NCBI RefSeq assembly: GCF_002197845.1
Contig: NZ_NIDE01000017.1
Location: 480,712 to 544,711 of the forward strand
Source: Fimbriiglobus ruber
GTDB taxonomy: Bacteria; Planctomycetota; Planctomycetia; Gemmatales; Gemmataceae
DNA: 64,000 nt
Direction of reading: 5' to 3'
Shown here: piece after piece, positions 45,920 through 55,949 of the stretch
How positions within the stretch are numbered: position 1 is the first letter of the stretch
How the letters are laid out: each line of letters opens with the position of its first letter
The notes under the pieces: model-generated
What the model saw: the letters and a program-made list of their open reading frames with translations, nothing else
What the model was told of the DNA's origin: nothing
The model's database searches: none
Made by a program: the position numbers and the translations under genes

Positions 45920-47413
45920 TTATTTCTTCCCGCCGTGCAGGATCGTGAATTCGTTGGCGAGGTCGATCGCGCCGCGGGAAACCACCGTTTCGCTCGGCAG
46001 GACCGGCTTGGCGCCGCGGGCGGTCTCGGCGTCGGTCGGGGTTTTGCGGAGGAAGATCGTCTCGCGCCCGCGGACCGCGACGGCGACCTTCCGCCGCTCG
46101 AACTTCCGGGCGGCCGGGTCGGTCGCGACCAGAACCGAAGACCCGTCCATGTCTTCGATCACGGCGCCGGTCGGGACGGCCACGAGGCTCGGGTCCGGCC
46201 GCAGGGCCACGGTGGCGGTCACGAACTGGCCGATGAACAACTTGCCCTGCTTGTTCTCGACCCACCCGGTGACCGTGCCGGTGTGCTGCATCGGGTCGAT
46301 CAGCACGCCGAGGCGGTCGAAGTACCCGGCCTCGGTCGCCCCGGTCCCTTCCGCCTGGAAGTTGATCGTCCACGCCCGCAGGCTTTCGGACTTGTGCCGG
46401 AGTTCGTCGGCCGCGCCGTCGCTGCCCGTCTCCGCGGCGGCGGTCGACCGGCCGGTGGCGGCGTCGGCCGCGCGGGCCAGTCGCTGGAGTTTGGGGAGGT
46501 CTTCTTCGTAGACGTTCACGAGAACCTGGAGGCGGTCGAGTTTGGCGACCTTGTACAGGTCCGTGGTCGGATCAACGACGTCGCCGACCGTCACGTTCTT
46601 CTCGACGATAACCCCATCGAACGTCGCCCGGATCGGGTACTCGGCCCACGTCCGTTCGAGGTCCAGGTCGCGCGGGGCGGTCGGTTCCTTCAGTTTTTCC
46701 GCCTCCCGCTTCACGATTTCGATCTCTTCCTCGGTGAACTGGGCCGACCGGAGGTTCCGTTCCGCGTTCCGGACCATGACCAAGTCATTTTCGTATGCAC
46801 GGCGGGTGGTCGTCATTTGGGTCTGGGTGATGATGCCAGGGTCGACCGACAGGTATCGGTCGAGTTGGTTCTTATCCGCGCGGAGCTGGGAGACCTGGTT
46901 GACCAGGTCGGTTTTCATCGCACCGACGTCCTTCGACCAGACGGTGGCAAGAATTTGGCCCCGCTTCACCTCGTCCCCCGGCCGCAACCCCTTCTCCGGC
47001 GTATTCGACAGGCGGTCGGAGGTGGGCGACATGTCGCCGCGGATACCAACCTTGGCGACCTGCCCCGAGAACAGACTGTGGACCCGCGAGTAACGGTTCG
47101 GGTCGAGGACGACCGACCCGGGCAGGCGGAGCGGTTCCGGCGGCGGCGCGTCCGCGACTTTGGCCGTCGCGAACCGGTGCGAATCGAACAGCTCCTGGGG
47201 AACCACGAACACGTCCGGGCTGCCGGAATCCGCCTCGATCCGAGCCCCGGCGTCCGGAGTCACCGAAGGAACCGGAACGACCGCGGCGCGAACGGACGCC
47301 CACTTGCCAACGAGTTCCGGGCGGTACAGCCAAACAAGGCCGACCGCAACCAGAACAACAGACAGGACAATTCCCCGGGTGATAGCACGGCGGGAAATGG
47401 AAAACAAAGACAT
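45920..47413 (-). CDS. RND periplasmic adaptor (membrane fusion protein)
   Basis: This CusB/HlyD-type adaptor links the inner-membrane pump to an outer-membrane channel. The roughly 497 residues begin with a membrane anchor (AITRGIVLSVVLVAVGLVWLY). They show a barrel-sandwich half (GSVVLDPNRYSRVHSLFSGQ), a long coiled-coil hairpin, and a second half with GVIVEKNVTVGDVVDPTTDL. The start is ATG 47413, or GTG 47425. The pump gene follows after 126 bases on the same strand, so the two form an operon. Confidence 0.88.
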   Translation of the reverse strand: MSLFSISRRAITRGIVLSVVLVAVGLVWLYRPELVGKWASVRAAVVPVPSVTPDAGARIEADSGSPDVFVVPQELFDSHRFATAKVADAPPPEPLRLPGSVVLDPNRYSRVHSLFSGQVAKVGIRGDMSPTSDRLSNTPEKGLRPGDEVKRGQILATVWSKDVGAMKTDLVNQVSQLRADKNQLDRYLSVDPGIITQTQMTTTRRAYENDLVMVRNAERNLRSAQFTEEEIEIVKREAEKLKEPTAPRDLDLERTWAEYPIRATFDGVIVEKNVTVGDVVDPTTDLYKVAKLDRLQVLVNVYEEDLPKLQRLARAADAATGRSTAAAETGSDGAADELRHKSESLRAWTINFQAEGTGATEAGYFDRLGVLIDPMQHTGTVTGWVENKQGKLFIGQFVTATVALRPDPSLVAVPTGAVIEDMDGSSVLVATDPAARKFERRKVAVAVRGRETIFLRKTPTDAETARGAKPVLPSETVVSRGAIDLANEFTILHGGKK

Positions 47414-48469
47414 GTTGCCACTCACGGGTGTGTGGGGAGAGGTCCGGGAGCAGGAAGTACGGTTTCTAACAATTTACTGAGCGAGCAACCGCGGTGCCAA
47501 CGCCGCAATACCGCCGAACTACGTCCGTTTTTACGCCTTGTTGCGGAAAAGGGTTCGCCGCGGTCACGCGGTGTGCTGACTGCTGGCAGGGGGGCTTTCA
47601 AAGTGAGCGCGTGCCGACCAATAACAACCCTACGAATCGCGGAAGTTCCTCATTTTTTCGGCGAGAGCCCAGTCAAATGTAAGCAGACCGATCGCGCCAT
47701 CCCGAATAAAACGCTGGAGGCAAAGACCCTTTGTGAGAAGGCGGTGAGAAAGAGTACACCGACGCGACCCGGAGACTTCGCGTCGGGAGCATGCTGGCGA
47801 TCAGTTCGCCGTTCAACGGGTCGAGCGTCGCCCTGCGTCGATCTTGAAACGATACGACCGAGCGAAAAAATGAAAAGGCTTTCCGGTATCGACAGGGCGT
47901 ACACGCCAGGCGGCGAATAGATGCCAAATATCATATCGCAATAACGTCATTAACAGCATATTTGTAACATTTATAACATCTGCTGCAAAGTGAAAGAATC
48001 CTACATTCTCACTTTCACACCGGACCTTCGCGTTCGGGATTAGCCATGTCGGATAGAACCGTAATCCATTACTTCGGCTGCCCCTCCGCACGAAACCGAC
48101 AGTGGACACCCGTCTATCGACTGAGATTCGACGAAAATTGGCGGCTTCTTTCCCCAGGTTTGGTGCTTAGGGGGATATGCCCGTCTGCCGAGAGGACTCC
48201 GGCGACGTAATTCGACCGATGCTCGGTGAAGGAACTGTCACCTCATCGGCGGGAGTTGTTGCCCGGCGCCGCCGCGCCCTCCTGCAAGCCGCCAGCAGTA
48301 CCGATCATACGGTCTTAACAACGGCAGATCGACGACGATGACCGTTAACCTGAATGCCCCACCAGCGTCGGTCCCACGGACCCGCGGCTAACATCCTGAA
48401 GATCATCACTCGGCCATCGCATAGTTCGAATGATTACTTGAATGATATCCTGGACATCGGAGATCGGTT
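47414..48469. other. 1-kb non-coding region
   Basis: No convincing gene lies here. Short frames in both directions lack ribosome-binding sites and look like shadows. The stretch 47925-48010 is AT-rich and may carry promoters for the divergent adaptor and giant genes. No repeat or RNA gene was recognised. Confidence 0.4.
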
Positions 48470-51400
48470 GTGATCACGCCCTTCGTCTGGCGAAAGTGGT
48501 TGGCCCAATTAAACACCCGCCATCGGCCACTCGCCCGGCTGCGGCTGGAAATGACGCCTCTGGAAGACCGCGTGGTGCCGAACGGCACAGTGGCATTCAC
48601 TTCCGGCGGTGAGACGATCAACGCGGCCGCCGGGACGTTCAGCATTCCGGTCACGCTCACGGGCCGCACGCCAAACTCCAGCACCTTCGCCTCCGGGTTC
48701 GATGGTGCCGCGGGCACGGCGGTCGACGCGACCGGCAACGTCTTCGTCAGCAACACCAACAGCGACACGGTGAGCGAGGTCACGCTCGCGGGGAACGTCA
48801 GCACCTTCGCCACTGGGTTCGATGCGCCCGAGGGCCTGGCGTTCGACGCGACCGGCAACCTGTTTGTCGCCAACTTCGCCAATAACACGGTGAGCGAGGT
48901 GACGCCCGCGGGCGTCGTCAGCACGTTCGCCACCGGGCTCGACGCACCCGCCGGTCTGACGTTCGACGCGGCCGGCAACCTGTTCGTCACCAACGACAAC
49001 GACGGCACGGTAAGCGAAGTCACGCCCGCGGGCGTCGTCAGCACCTTCGCTTCCGGATTCAACTCGCCTTTTGGTCTGGCGTTCGATGCGGCCGGCAACC
49101 TGTTCGTCGCCAACGCCGCCGGCAACACGGTGAGCGAGGTCACGCCCGCGGGCGTCGCCAGCACTTTCGCCACCGGGTTCGACGATCCCACCGGCCTGGC
49201 GTTCGACACGGCCGGCAACCTATTCGTCGGCAGCTACAGCAATAACGTGGTGAGCGAAGTGGCGCCTGGGGGGAGCGTCAGTACCTTTGCCTCCGGGCTC
49301 GACGCACCCGCCGGTCTGGAGTTCGACGCGGCCGGCAACCTGCTCGTCGCCAACTTCGCCGGCAACACGGTGACTCAGTTTTCCGTTCCCAGTGTGAGCG
49401 TGCCGTTCATACTGGGCGGAAGCGCGATCGGCGGTGGGGTCGATTACAGCGGGGTGACGAACGGGCCGCTGGTGTTCGCCTTCGGGCAGACGACGGCCGA
49501 CATCACCGGAACCCTGAACGGCAACCTCGGTGGCAGCCGGACGTTGGAGGTCGACCTGGGCACGCCCACGAACGCGACCCTCGGCACCCCGCGGTCAACG
49601 ACCTGATAATCACGACGCCCGCGACGGTGCAGTTCGAGTCCGGCAGCGAGTCGGTCGATGCGACCGCCGGGACGTTCAGCATCCCGGTCACACTCGCGGG
49701 CGTTACATCCGATCCCAGCACCTTCGCCGCCGGGTTCGTAGGTTCCGTGGACGTGGCGTTCGACGCGGCCGGCAACCTGTTCGTCGCCAACAAATTCGGC
49801 GACACGGTGAGCGAGGTCACGCCCGCGGGGTCGTCAGCACCTTCGCCGCCGGGTTCGAGGCGCCCGTGGGTCTGGCGTTCGACGCGGCCGGCAACCTGTT
49901 CGTCGCCAACCAAACCAATGGCACGGTGAGCGAGGTCACGCCCGCGGGCGTCGTCAGCACCTTCGCTTCCGGATTCAACTCGCCTTTTGGTCTGGCGTTC
50001 GATGCGGCCGGCAACCTGTTCGTCGCCAACCAAACCAATGGCACGGTGAGCGAGGTCACGCCCGCGGGCGTCGCCAGCACTTTCGCCACCGGGTTCGACG
50101 ATCCCGTGGGTCTGGCGTTCGACACGGCCGGCAACCTGTTCGTCGCCAACTCCAACGGCAACACGGTGAGCGAGGTCACGCCCGCGGGCGTCGTCAGCAC
50201 CTTCGCCCCCGGGTTCGACGATCCCACCGGCCTGGCGTTCGACGCGGCCGGCAACCTGTTCGTCGCCAACTCCAACGGCAACACGGTGAGCGAGGTCACG
50301 CCCGCGGGCGTCGTCAGTACCTTCGCCGCCGGGTTCGATGCGCCCGTGGGTCTGGCGTTCGACGCGGCCGGCAACCTGTTCGTTGCCAACGAATTTGCTA
50401 ATTCGGTGGGCGAGGTCACGCCCGCGGGCGTCGTCAGTACGTTCGCCCCCGGGTTCGACAATCCCACGGGCCTGGCGGTGGGCACGGCCGACAACCTGTT
50501 CGTCGCCAACCAAACCAATGGCACGGTGAGCGAGGTCACACCCGCGGGCGTCGTCAGCACCTTCGCTTCCGGATTCAACTCGCCTTTTGGTCTAGCGTTC
50601 GATGCGGCCGGCAACCTGTTCGTCGCCAACGCCGCCGGCAACACGGTGAGCGAGGTGACGCCCGCGGGCGTCGTCAGCACCTTCGCCTCCGGGCTCGACG
50701 ATCCCGTGGGTCTAGCGTTCGACGCGGCCGGCAACCTGTTCGTCGCCAACGCCTTCGGCGACACGGTGAGCGAGGTGACGCCCGCGGGCGTCGTCAGCAC
50801 GTTCGCCGCCGGGTTCGACGAGCCCGGCGGTCTGACGTTCGACGCGGCCGGCAACCTGTTCGTCGCCAACGACGGCGACAACACGGTGAGCGAGGTGACG
50901 CCCGCGGGCGTCGTCAGCACCTTCGCCACCGGGTTCAGCGCGCCTACGGATCTGGCATTCGACGCGGCCGGCAACCTGTTCGTCGCCAACAACGGCGACA
51001 ACACGGTGAGTGAGGTCACGCCCGCGAACGTCACCAGCACGTTCGCCTCCGGGTTCGACGATCCCGTGGGTCTGGCGTTCGACGCGGCCGGCAACCTATT
51101 CATCGCCAACAACGGCGACAACACGGTGGGTAAGGTTTCTATATTTAGTGTGACCGTGCCGTTCACGCTGGGCGGGACCGCGGTCGGCGGGGTTGATTAT
51201 AGCGGGGTGACGAGCGGCCCGCTGGTGTTCGCCTTCGGGCAGACGACGGCCGACATCACCGGAACCCTGATCCCCGGCACCGGCGGCGTCAAGACGCTCA
51301 GCATCACGCTCGGCACTCCAACTAATGCCGCTCTCGGCATTCCCGAGACCAACACCCTCTCGATCGTCAAATCTGCGACGGTACAATTCGCCACCGGCAG

Positions 51401-54400
51401 CGAATCGGTCGACGCGGCCGCCGGGACGTTCAGCATCCCGGTCACACTCGCGGGCACTCCCGCTGCCATCGCCACACCCTTCGCCTCCGGGCTCGACGGG
51501 CCCGAGGATCTGGCGTTCGACGCGGCCGGCAACCTGTTCGTCACCAACTATGACAATTTCTACGTGAGCGAGGTGACGCCCGCGGGGGTCGTCAGCACGT
51601 TCGCCACCGGGTTCGACGGCCCTGTGGGTCTGGCGTTCGACGCGGCCGGCAACCTGTTCGTCGCCAACTCCGTAAACGACACGGTGAGCGAGGTGACGCC
51701 CGCGGGCGTCGTCAGCACGTTCGCCACCGGGTTCGACGATCCCGAGGGTCTGGCGTTCGACGCGGCCGGCAACCTGTTCGTCGCCAACGACAACACGGTG
51801 AGCGAGGTGACGCCCGCGGGCGTCGTCAGCACGTTCGCCACCGGGTTCGCCGATCTCAGTGAGCTAGCGTTCGACGCGGCCGGCAACCTGTTCGTCGCCA
51901 ACAATTTCAGTAACACGGTGAGCGAGGTGACGCCCGCGGGCGTCGTCAGCACGTTCGCCACCGGGTTCAACGAGCCCAACGGTCTGGCGTTCGACGCGGC
52001 CGGCAACCTGTTCGTCACCAACGATTTCGATTACACGGTGAGCGAAGTGACGCCCGCGGGGGTCGTTAGCACGTTCGCCACCGGGTTCGATAATCCCAAA
52101 GGCCTGACGTTCGACGCGGCCGATAACCTGTTCGTCGTCAACTTCCCCGTCAGCACGGTGAACGAAGTCCGCGCTCCCAGCGTGAGTGTGCCGTTCACCC
52201 TGGGTGGCACGGCCGTCGGCGGGACGGACTACAACGGAGTGGCGGCCAGTCCGCTGGTGTTCGCCCCCGGGCAGACGACGGCCGACATCACCGGAACCCT
52301 GATCCCCGGCACCGGCAGCCCGCGGACCCTGACCGTCACCCTCGGATCACCGATCAATGCCGTCGCCGGGACGCCCACAACCAACACTCTGACGATCACC
52401 GAACCTGTCCCGACGCTGACCGGCATCAGCCCGGGCACGGTGGCGGCTGGCTCTCCGGATACCCTCCTCACCCTGATTGGTACGAATTTCCTCAGTGGGT
52501 CCACGGCCGACTTCAACGGAACCCCACTGACGACGGCCTTCGTCAGTTCCACCCAGCTGACGGCTATCGTCCCGGCCGCTGACCTGACCACCGCGGGAGC
52601 CGACCAGATCACGGTCGTGACCCCCGGCCGGCCGACCACGGCCGCCCTGACGTTGACCGTAACGTCGATCGTGACCGGCTCGGTCCCGACGCTCACCAGC
52701 CTGAGCCCGTCGACCGGACCGGCGGTCGGCGGGACGACGGTGACTCTCCTCGGCACCAATCTGGGTGGGGCGACCGCCGTCGACTTCGGCGGCGTTCCGG
52801 CCGCGATTGTGAGCGACACCCCAACCCAGATCGTCGCCACCGCGCCCGCCGGAACGGACGGCGCCGTCGATGTCACCGTCACGACTCCGGGCGGTACGTC
52901 GCCCACCACGTCCGCCGACCAATTCACCTACCTCGACCTCCCGACCGTCACGGCCGTCAGCCCGTCAACCGGGTCGACGATTGGGGGACAACGGTCACGC
53001 TCACCGGGACCAACCTGGGCGGCGCCACGACCGTTGACTTCGGCGGGATCCCCGCCGTGATCGTGAGCGACACGGACACTCAGATCGTGGTCACCAGTCC
53101 AGCCGGGGTGGCCGGACTCGCGGCGGTCACGGTCACGACCGCGAGCGGCACGTCGACCGCCACGCCCGCCGACCAGTTCACGTATGTAGCCGCGTCCCCG
53201 ACCACACCACCCACTACGCCGCCAACGACCCCACCCACGGTGCCGCCGACCACGCCACCTACGGTGCCGCCGACCACGCCACCCACCGTACCGCCGCCGC
53301 CGACCATGCCGCCCACCGTACCGCCGCCGCCAGGTGCGCCACCCACTGTGCCCCCGCCACCCACTACGCCGCCTACGGTACCGCCGACGACTCCGCCCAC
53401 CGTACCACCTGCATCGCTAATCGGGTACGCCCAGTTCGCTGTCGGTGCGGACACGGGGGGAACAGTAACCGTGTACAACCCGGACCACTCGGTCGCTTAT
53501 ACGGCTACCCCATTCGGCCCGTCGTTCACCGCCGGCGTCCGGGTCTTCCTGGCCGACGTGAACGGCGACGGCGTACCCGACCTGATTGCCGGGTCCGGAC
53601 CCGGTGTCACCAATCAGGTCGTCGTCCTCGACGGCAAGACCCACCAGCAACTGGTGTCGTTTACCCCCTTCGAATCGTCGTTTACCGGCGGGGTGTTCGT
53701 GACCGCCGGGGACATCAACGGGGACGGCGTGCCCGACATCGTTGTCACCCCGGACCAGGGCGGCGGACCGGTCGTCGTCGTGTACGACGGGGCCGCGGTG
53801 GGTCGGGGGGACGAAGTCCAGGTGGCCCGATTCCTGGGCATCCGCGATCCGGACTTCCGGGGCGGCGCCCGGGCGGCAGTCGGGGACGTGAACGGGGATG
53901 GGATCGCCGACCTGATCGTCTCCGCCGGGGTCGGTGGCGGCCCGCGGGTGTCCATCTACGACGGGACGACGGTCGCGTCGGACACTCCGCGGAATCTGGT
54001 CCCGGACTTCTTCGTGTTTGAAAGCTCGTTGCGGAATGGGGCGTACGTAACCGTCGGTGACGTGACCGGGAAGGGGTACGCGGACCTCATTTTCGGGGCC
54101 GGTCCCGGCGGCAGCGGGCGCGTCCGGATCGTCGACAGCGCCCCCCTGTTGGCGGCCGGCGGGCGTTTCCAGTCACTGGACGACCCGGCGGTGGCGGGGG
54201 CCGAGTTGGCCGATTTCCTGGTCGGAAGTTCGAGCGACCGGGGTGGTGCGCCGGTCGCCGTCGCGAACCTGGACGGAGACAACAAAGCCGACGTGGTGGT
54301 CGGGTCGGGGTCCGGGGGAACGGTGACGGCATACACGGGGGTAGCGATCGCGGCCAACCCCCGCTCCCCGGCGGCCGACCTGGATTTCGACGCCCTGCCC

Positions 54401-54430
54401 GGATTCACCGGCGGGATCTTCGTCGGGTAA
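48470..54430 (+). CDS. Giant extracellular protein: Calx-beta with inserted propellers, IPT/TIG, FG-GAP (3 frameshifts)
   Basis: This is one gene of about 1,987 residues, read in three frames because of single-base deletions near 49592, 49829 and 52986; correcting them restores one frame to the stop at 54430. The N-terminus has the planctomycete surface-protein motif LRLEMTPLEDRVVPN. Three Calx-beta modules follow (first half like GTFSIPVTLAG, second half VPFTLGGTAVGG with DYSG), and each is split by an array of 40-residue NHL/Vgb-like propeller repeats (6, 12 and 6 copies). Then come two or three IPT/TIG domains (52411-53190), a Pro/Thr linker (53200-53410) and five FG-GAP/VCBS repeats such as ADVNGDGVPDLIAGSG. 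It is probably a cell-surface adhesin or matrix protein. The start is GTG. No sorting tail is visible. Confidence 0.85.
48679..49380 (+). repeat. 120-bp tandem repeat array A (6 copies)
   Basis: Six tandem units of 120 bases encode 'STFATGFDAPEGLAFDATGN' followed by 'LFVANFANNTVSEVTPAG'-type blades. The core GGCAACCTGTTCGTCGCCAA is nearly invariant in each unit. The last unit exits into the second half of the first Calx-beta domain at about 49390. Confidence 0.9.
49712..51140 (+). repeat. 120-bp tandem repeat array B (12 copies)
   Basis: Twelve units of the same blade lie between the halves of the second Calx-beta domain. Units 3 and 8 carry the rare NSPFGL variant also present in unit 4 of array A, and unit 4 (VASTFATGFDDP) matches unit 5 of array A. 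That is a sign of block duplication or recombination. A frameshift lies between units 1 and 2. Confidence 0.9.
51475..52170 (+). repeat. 120-bp tandem repeat array C (6 copies)
   Basis: Six units lie inside the third Calx-beta domain. Unit 3 is two codons shorter (FVANDNTVSEV). Unit 6 is degenerate (FDAADNLFVVN) and leads into the second Calx-beta half at about 52170. Confidence 0.9.
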
Positions 54431-54436
54431 CGGCCG

Positions 54437-55249
54437 TCATTCGTACCACTTGAGCAGGATTCGCTCGATCAGCCAGCCGAGTACATTCAAGGTGGCATCC
54501 CGGGCGTCGCGTCCGGGATCGAACTCGCTGACGGACACCCCAACAACCTTGTCCGACCAGATCGCACCGAGCAACGCCAAAACGATCGGCGGCGCGAGGC
54601 CGAACGGCGACGGGTTGTGAACGGCGGGGGCAAACGCGGGGTCGAACACGTCGACGTCAATGTCGATCCACACCCGCGCGGCTTTTGTCGCCCGCTTGCG
54701 GAGGTCGGCCACCACTTTGGCAAAGTCCGCGGCGATCACTTCGGCCGGAAACGACGCACTGAATACCCGCTTCACGTCTTCGGGTAGCAGAAACAAATCG
54801 CGATTCCCAACGTTCACAATTTTGGGCAGCGGTCCCTCTGCGTGGAGCAGAAAGTTGCCGTGGGACAGGTCTTCGGTGCAATCGTGTAGGTCGTAACAGT
54901 CCAGGTGGGCGTCGAGCTGGATGACGAGCGTGCCCGGTCCGAGTTCCTCGTATACCGGCAGCACGCCGAGGTGGTTTCCGGCCAGCCACAAAATGCGATC
55001 GCCGGCCGCGAGCAAACGCTTCACCGCCTCGCGGCCGGTCGCCCGCCACGCCGCCAGCTGGTCCAGTGTCTCGAACGGGTGTTCCTCCACGCGGAGGGAT
55101 TCCGCGTACAGGTGGGGCCGCGTCGGGAGGTCTTCGGCGGCCGTATCTTCAAGGATTTCGCGGACCGCGTCGCCCAGGAGCTGGGCCCCGGCCCCGGTCC
55201 CGGCCGCGCCGAAATTGTCGAACGGAAAGACGACGGCAGTTGTATTCAT
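54437..55249 (-). CDS. Arginase/agmatinase (ureohydrolase) family protein
   Basis: The 270 residues belong to the dimanganese ureohydrolase family, which hydrolyses guanidino groups. Metal-ligand motifs are present: GNHLG (in place of the usual GGDH), DAHLDCYD, DIDVDVFDPAFAP and the late acidic SEFDPGRD. The set suggests a catalytic enzyme, but substrate specificity (arginine, agmatine, formiminoglutamate) is not clear. The gene ends 7 bases from the stop of the giant gene, convergent with it. The start is ATG 55249 (MNTTAVVFPFDNFGAAG). Confidence 0.88.
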   Translation of the reverse strand: MNTTAVVFPFDNFGAAGTGAGAQLLGDAVREILEDTAAEDLPTRPHLYAESLRVEEHPFETLDQLAAWRATGREAVKRLLAAGDRILWLAGNHLGVLPVYEELGPGTLVIQLDAHLDCYDLHDCTEDLSHGNFLLHAEGPLPKIVNVGNRDLFLLPEDVKRVFSASFPAEVIAADFAKVVADLRKRATKAARVWIDIDVDVFDPAFAPAVHNPSPFGLAPPIVLALLGAIWSDKVVGVSVSEFDPGRDARDATLNVLGWLIERILLKWYE

Positions 55250-55425
55250 GGGCTACAAGAGGTTGCGGCGTGTGGAGACAGGGGTAGGATAGCGAAAGCG
55301 GGGAACGTGCGGTCCGTTCGTGAGCCGCGAGTTCGCTGCCGGCATGTCGGGTCGGTTCAACATAGTGGCCCAGCACCAAAAGCTTGAGGCTTTCCCCGTC
55401 TTGCGACAACGAGGAGTGATTGCCC

Positions 55426-55943
55426 ATGCGGCGAGTCGGTGACGTGTACCTCGCCTGCAACGCGGTCGTGACCGGCGACGTGATCCTCGGCCGCGACGTG
55501 AACCTGTGGTACGGGGCCGTCGTCCGCGGGGACGTGGCCCGGATCACGCTCGCCGACACCGTGAACATCCAGGACGGGGCGATCGTTCACTGCGACTTCG
55601 GCGTGCCGCAAGTGGTCGAACCCGGCGTGGTGGTCGGCCACGCGGCGGTCTTGCACGGCGCCCGGGTCGGGGCCGGTACGCTGGTCGGGATCGGGGCCAA
55701 ACTGTTGTCGAGTAGTGACATCGGGCGGAGTGCGTGATCGCGGCGGGGGCGGTCGTGCCCCCGGGCGCCGTGATCCCGCCCCGGTCGCTCGTGATGGGTG
55801 TGCCCGGAAGAGTGGTTCGTCCGGTCACGGAGGACGAGATCGCCCGGACCGTTGCGATTTCCGCGCGGTACCGCGACCTGGCGGCGAAGTACGCCGCCGG
55901 CGCGATCCCTTGGCCGCTCGGGCGGCCGGACTCCGACAGGTAA
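55426..55943 (+). CDS. Gamma-carbonic-anhydrase-like hexapeptide protein (frameshifted)
   Basis: About 172 residues of a left-handed beta-helix protein. The first frame covers 55426-55737 and the second 55734-55943, joined by one missing base near 55725. Family residues are VVRGDVARI, the histidines in IVHCDFG, VVVGHAAVLHGARV, and the ending GVPGRVVRPVTEDEI with the usual C-terminal helix. These match gamma-CA/YrdA proteins, which bind zinc in a trimer. GAGGAG precedes the ATG at 55426. It is followed 6 bases later by the M24-like gene, so it is an operon partner. Confidence 0.82.
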
Positions 55944-55949
55944 CCGGCT

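Noticed and set aside
44678-47920. 1,080-residue plus-strand frame opposite the RND operon
   Set aside because: Antisense to two well-supported genes and composed of Arg/Gly/Pro-rich shadow sequence.
47813-48109. 98-residue minus-strand frame in the 1-kb gap
   Set aside because: No ribosome-binding site, mixed codon composition and no recognisable motif.
49817-51166. Long minus-strand frame of about 449 residues over array B
   Set aside because: It is the antisense image of the 120-bp coding repeats, so it inherits an open frame without being a gene.
48679-52170. Regular repeats resembling a CRISPR array or satellite
   Set aside because: Units are 120 bases with no unique spacers and encode protein blades in frame; they are coding repeats.
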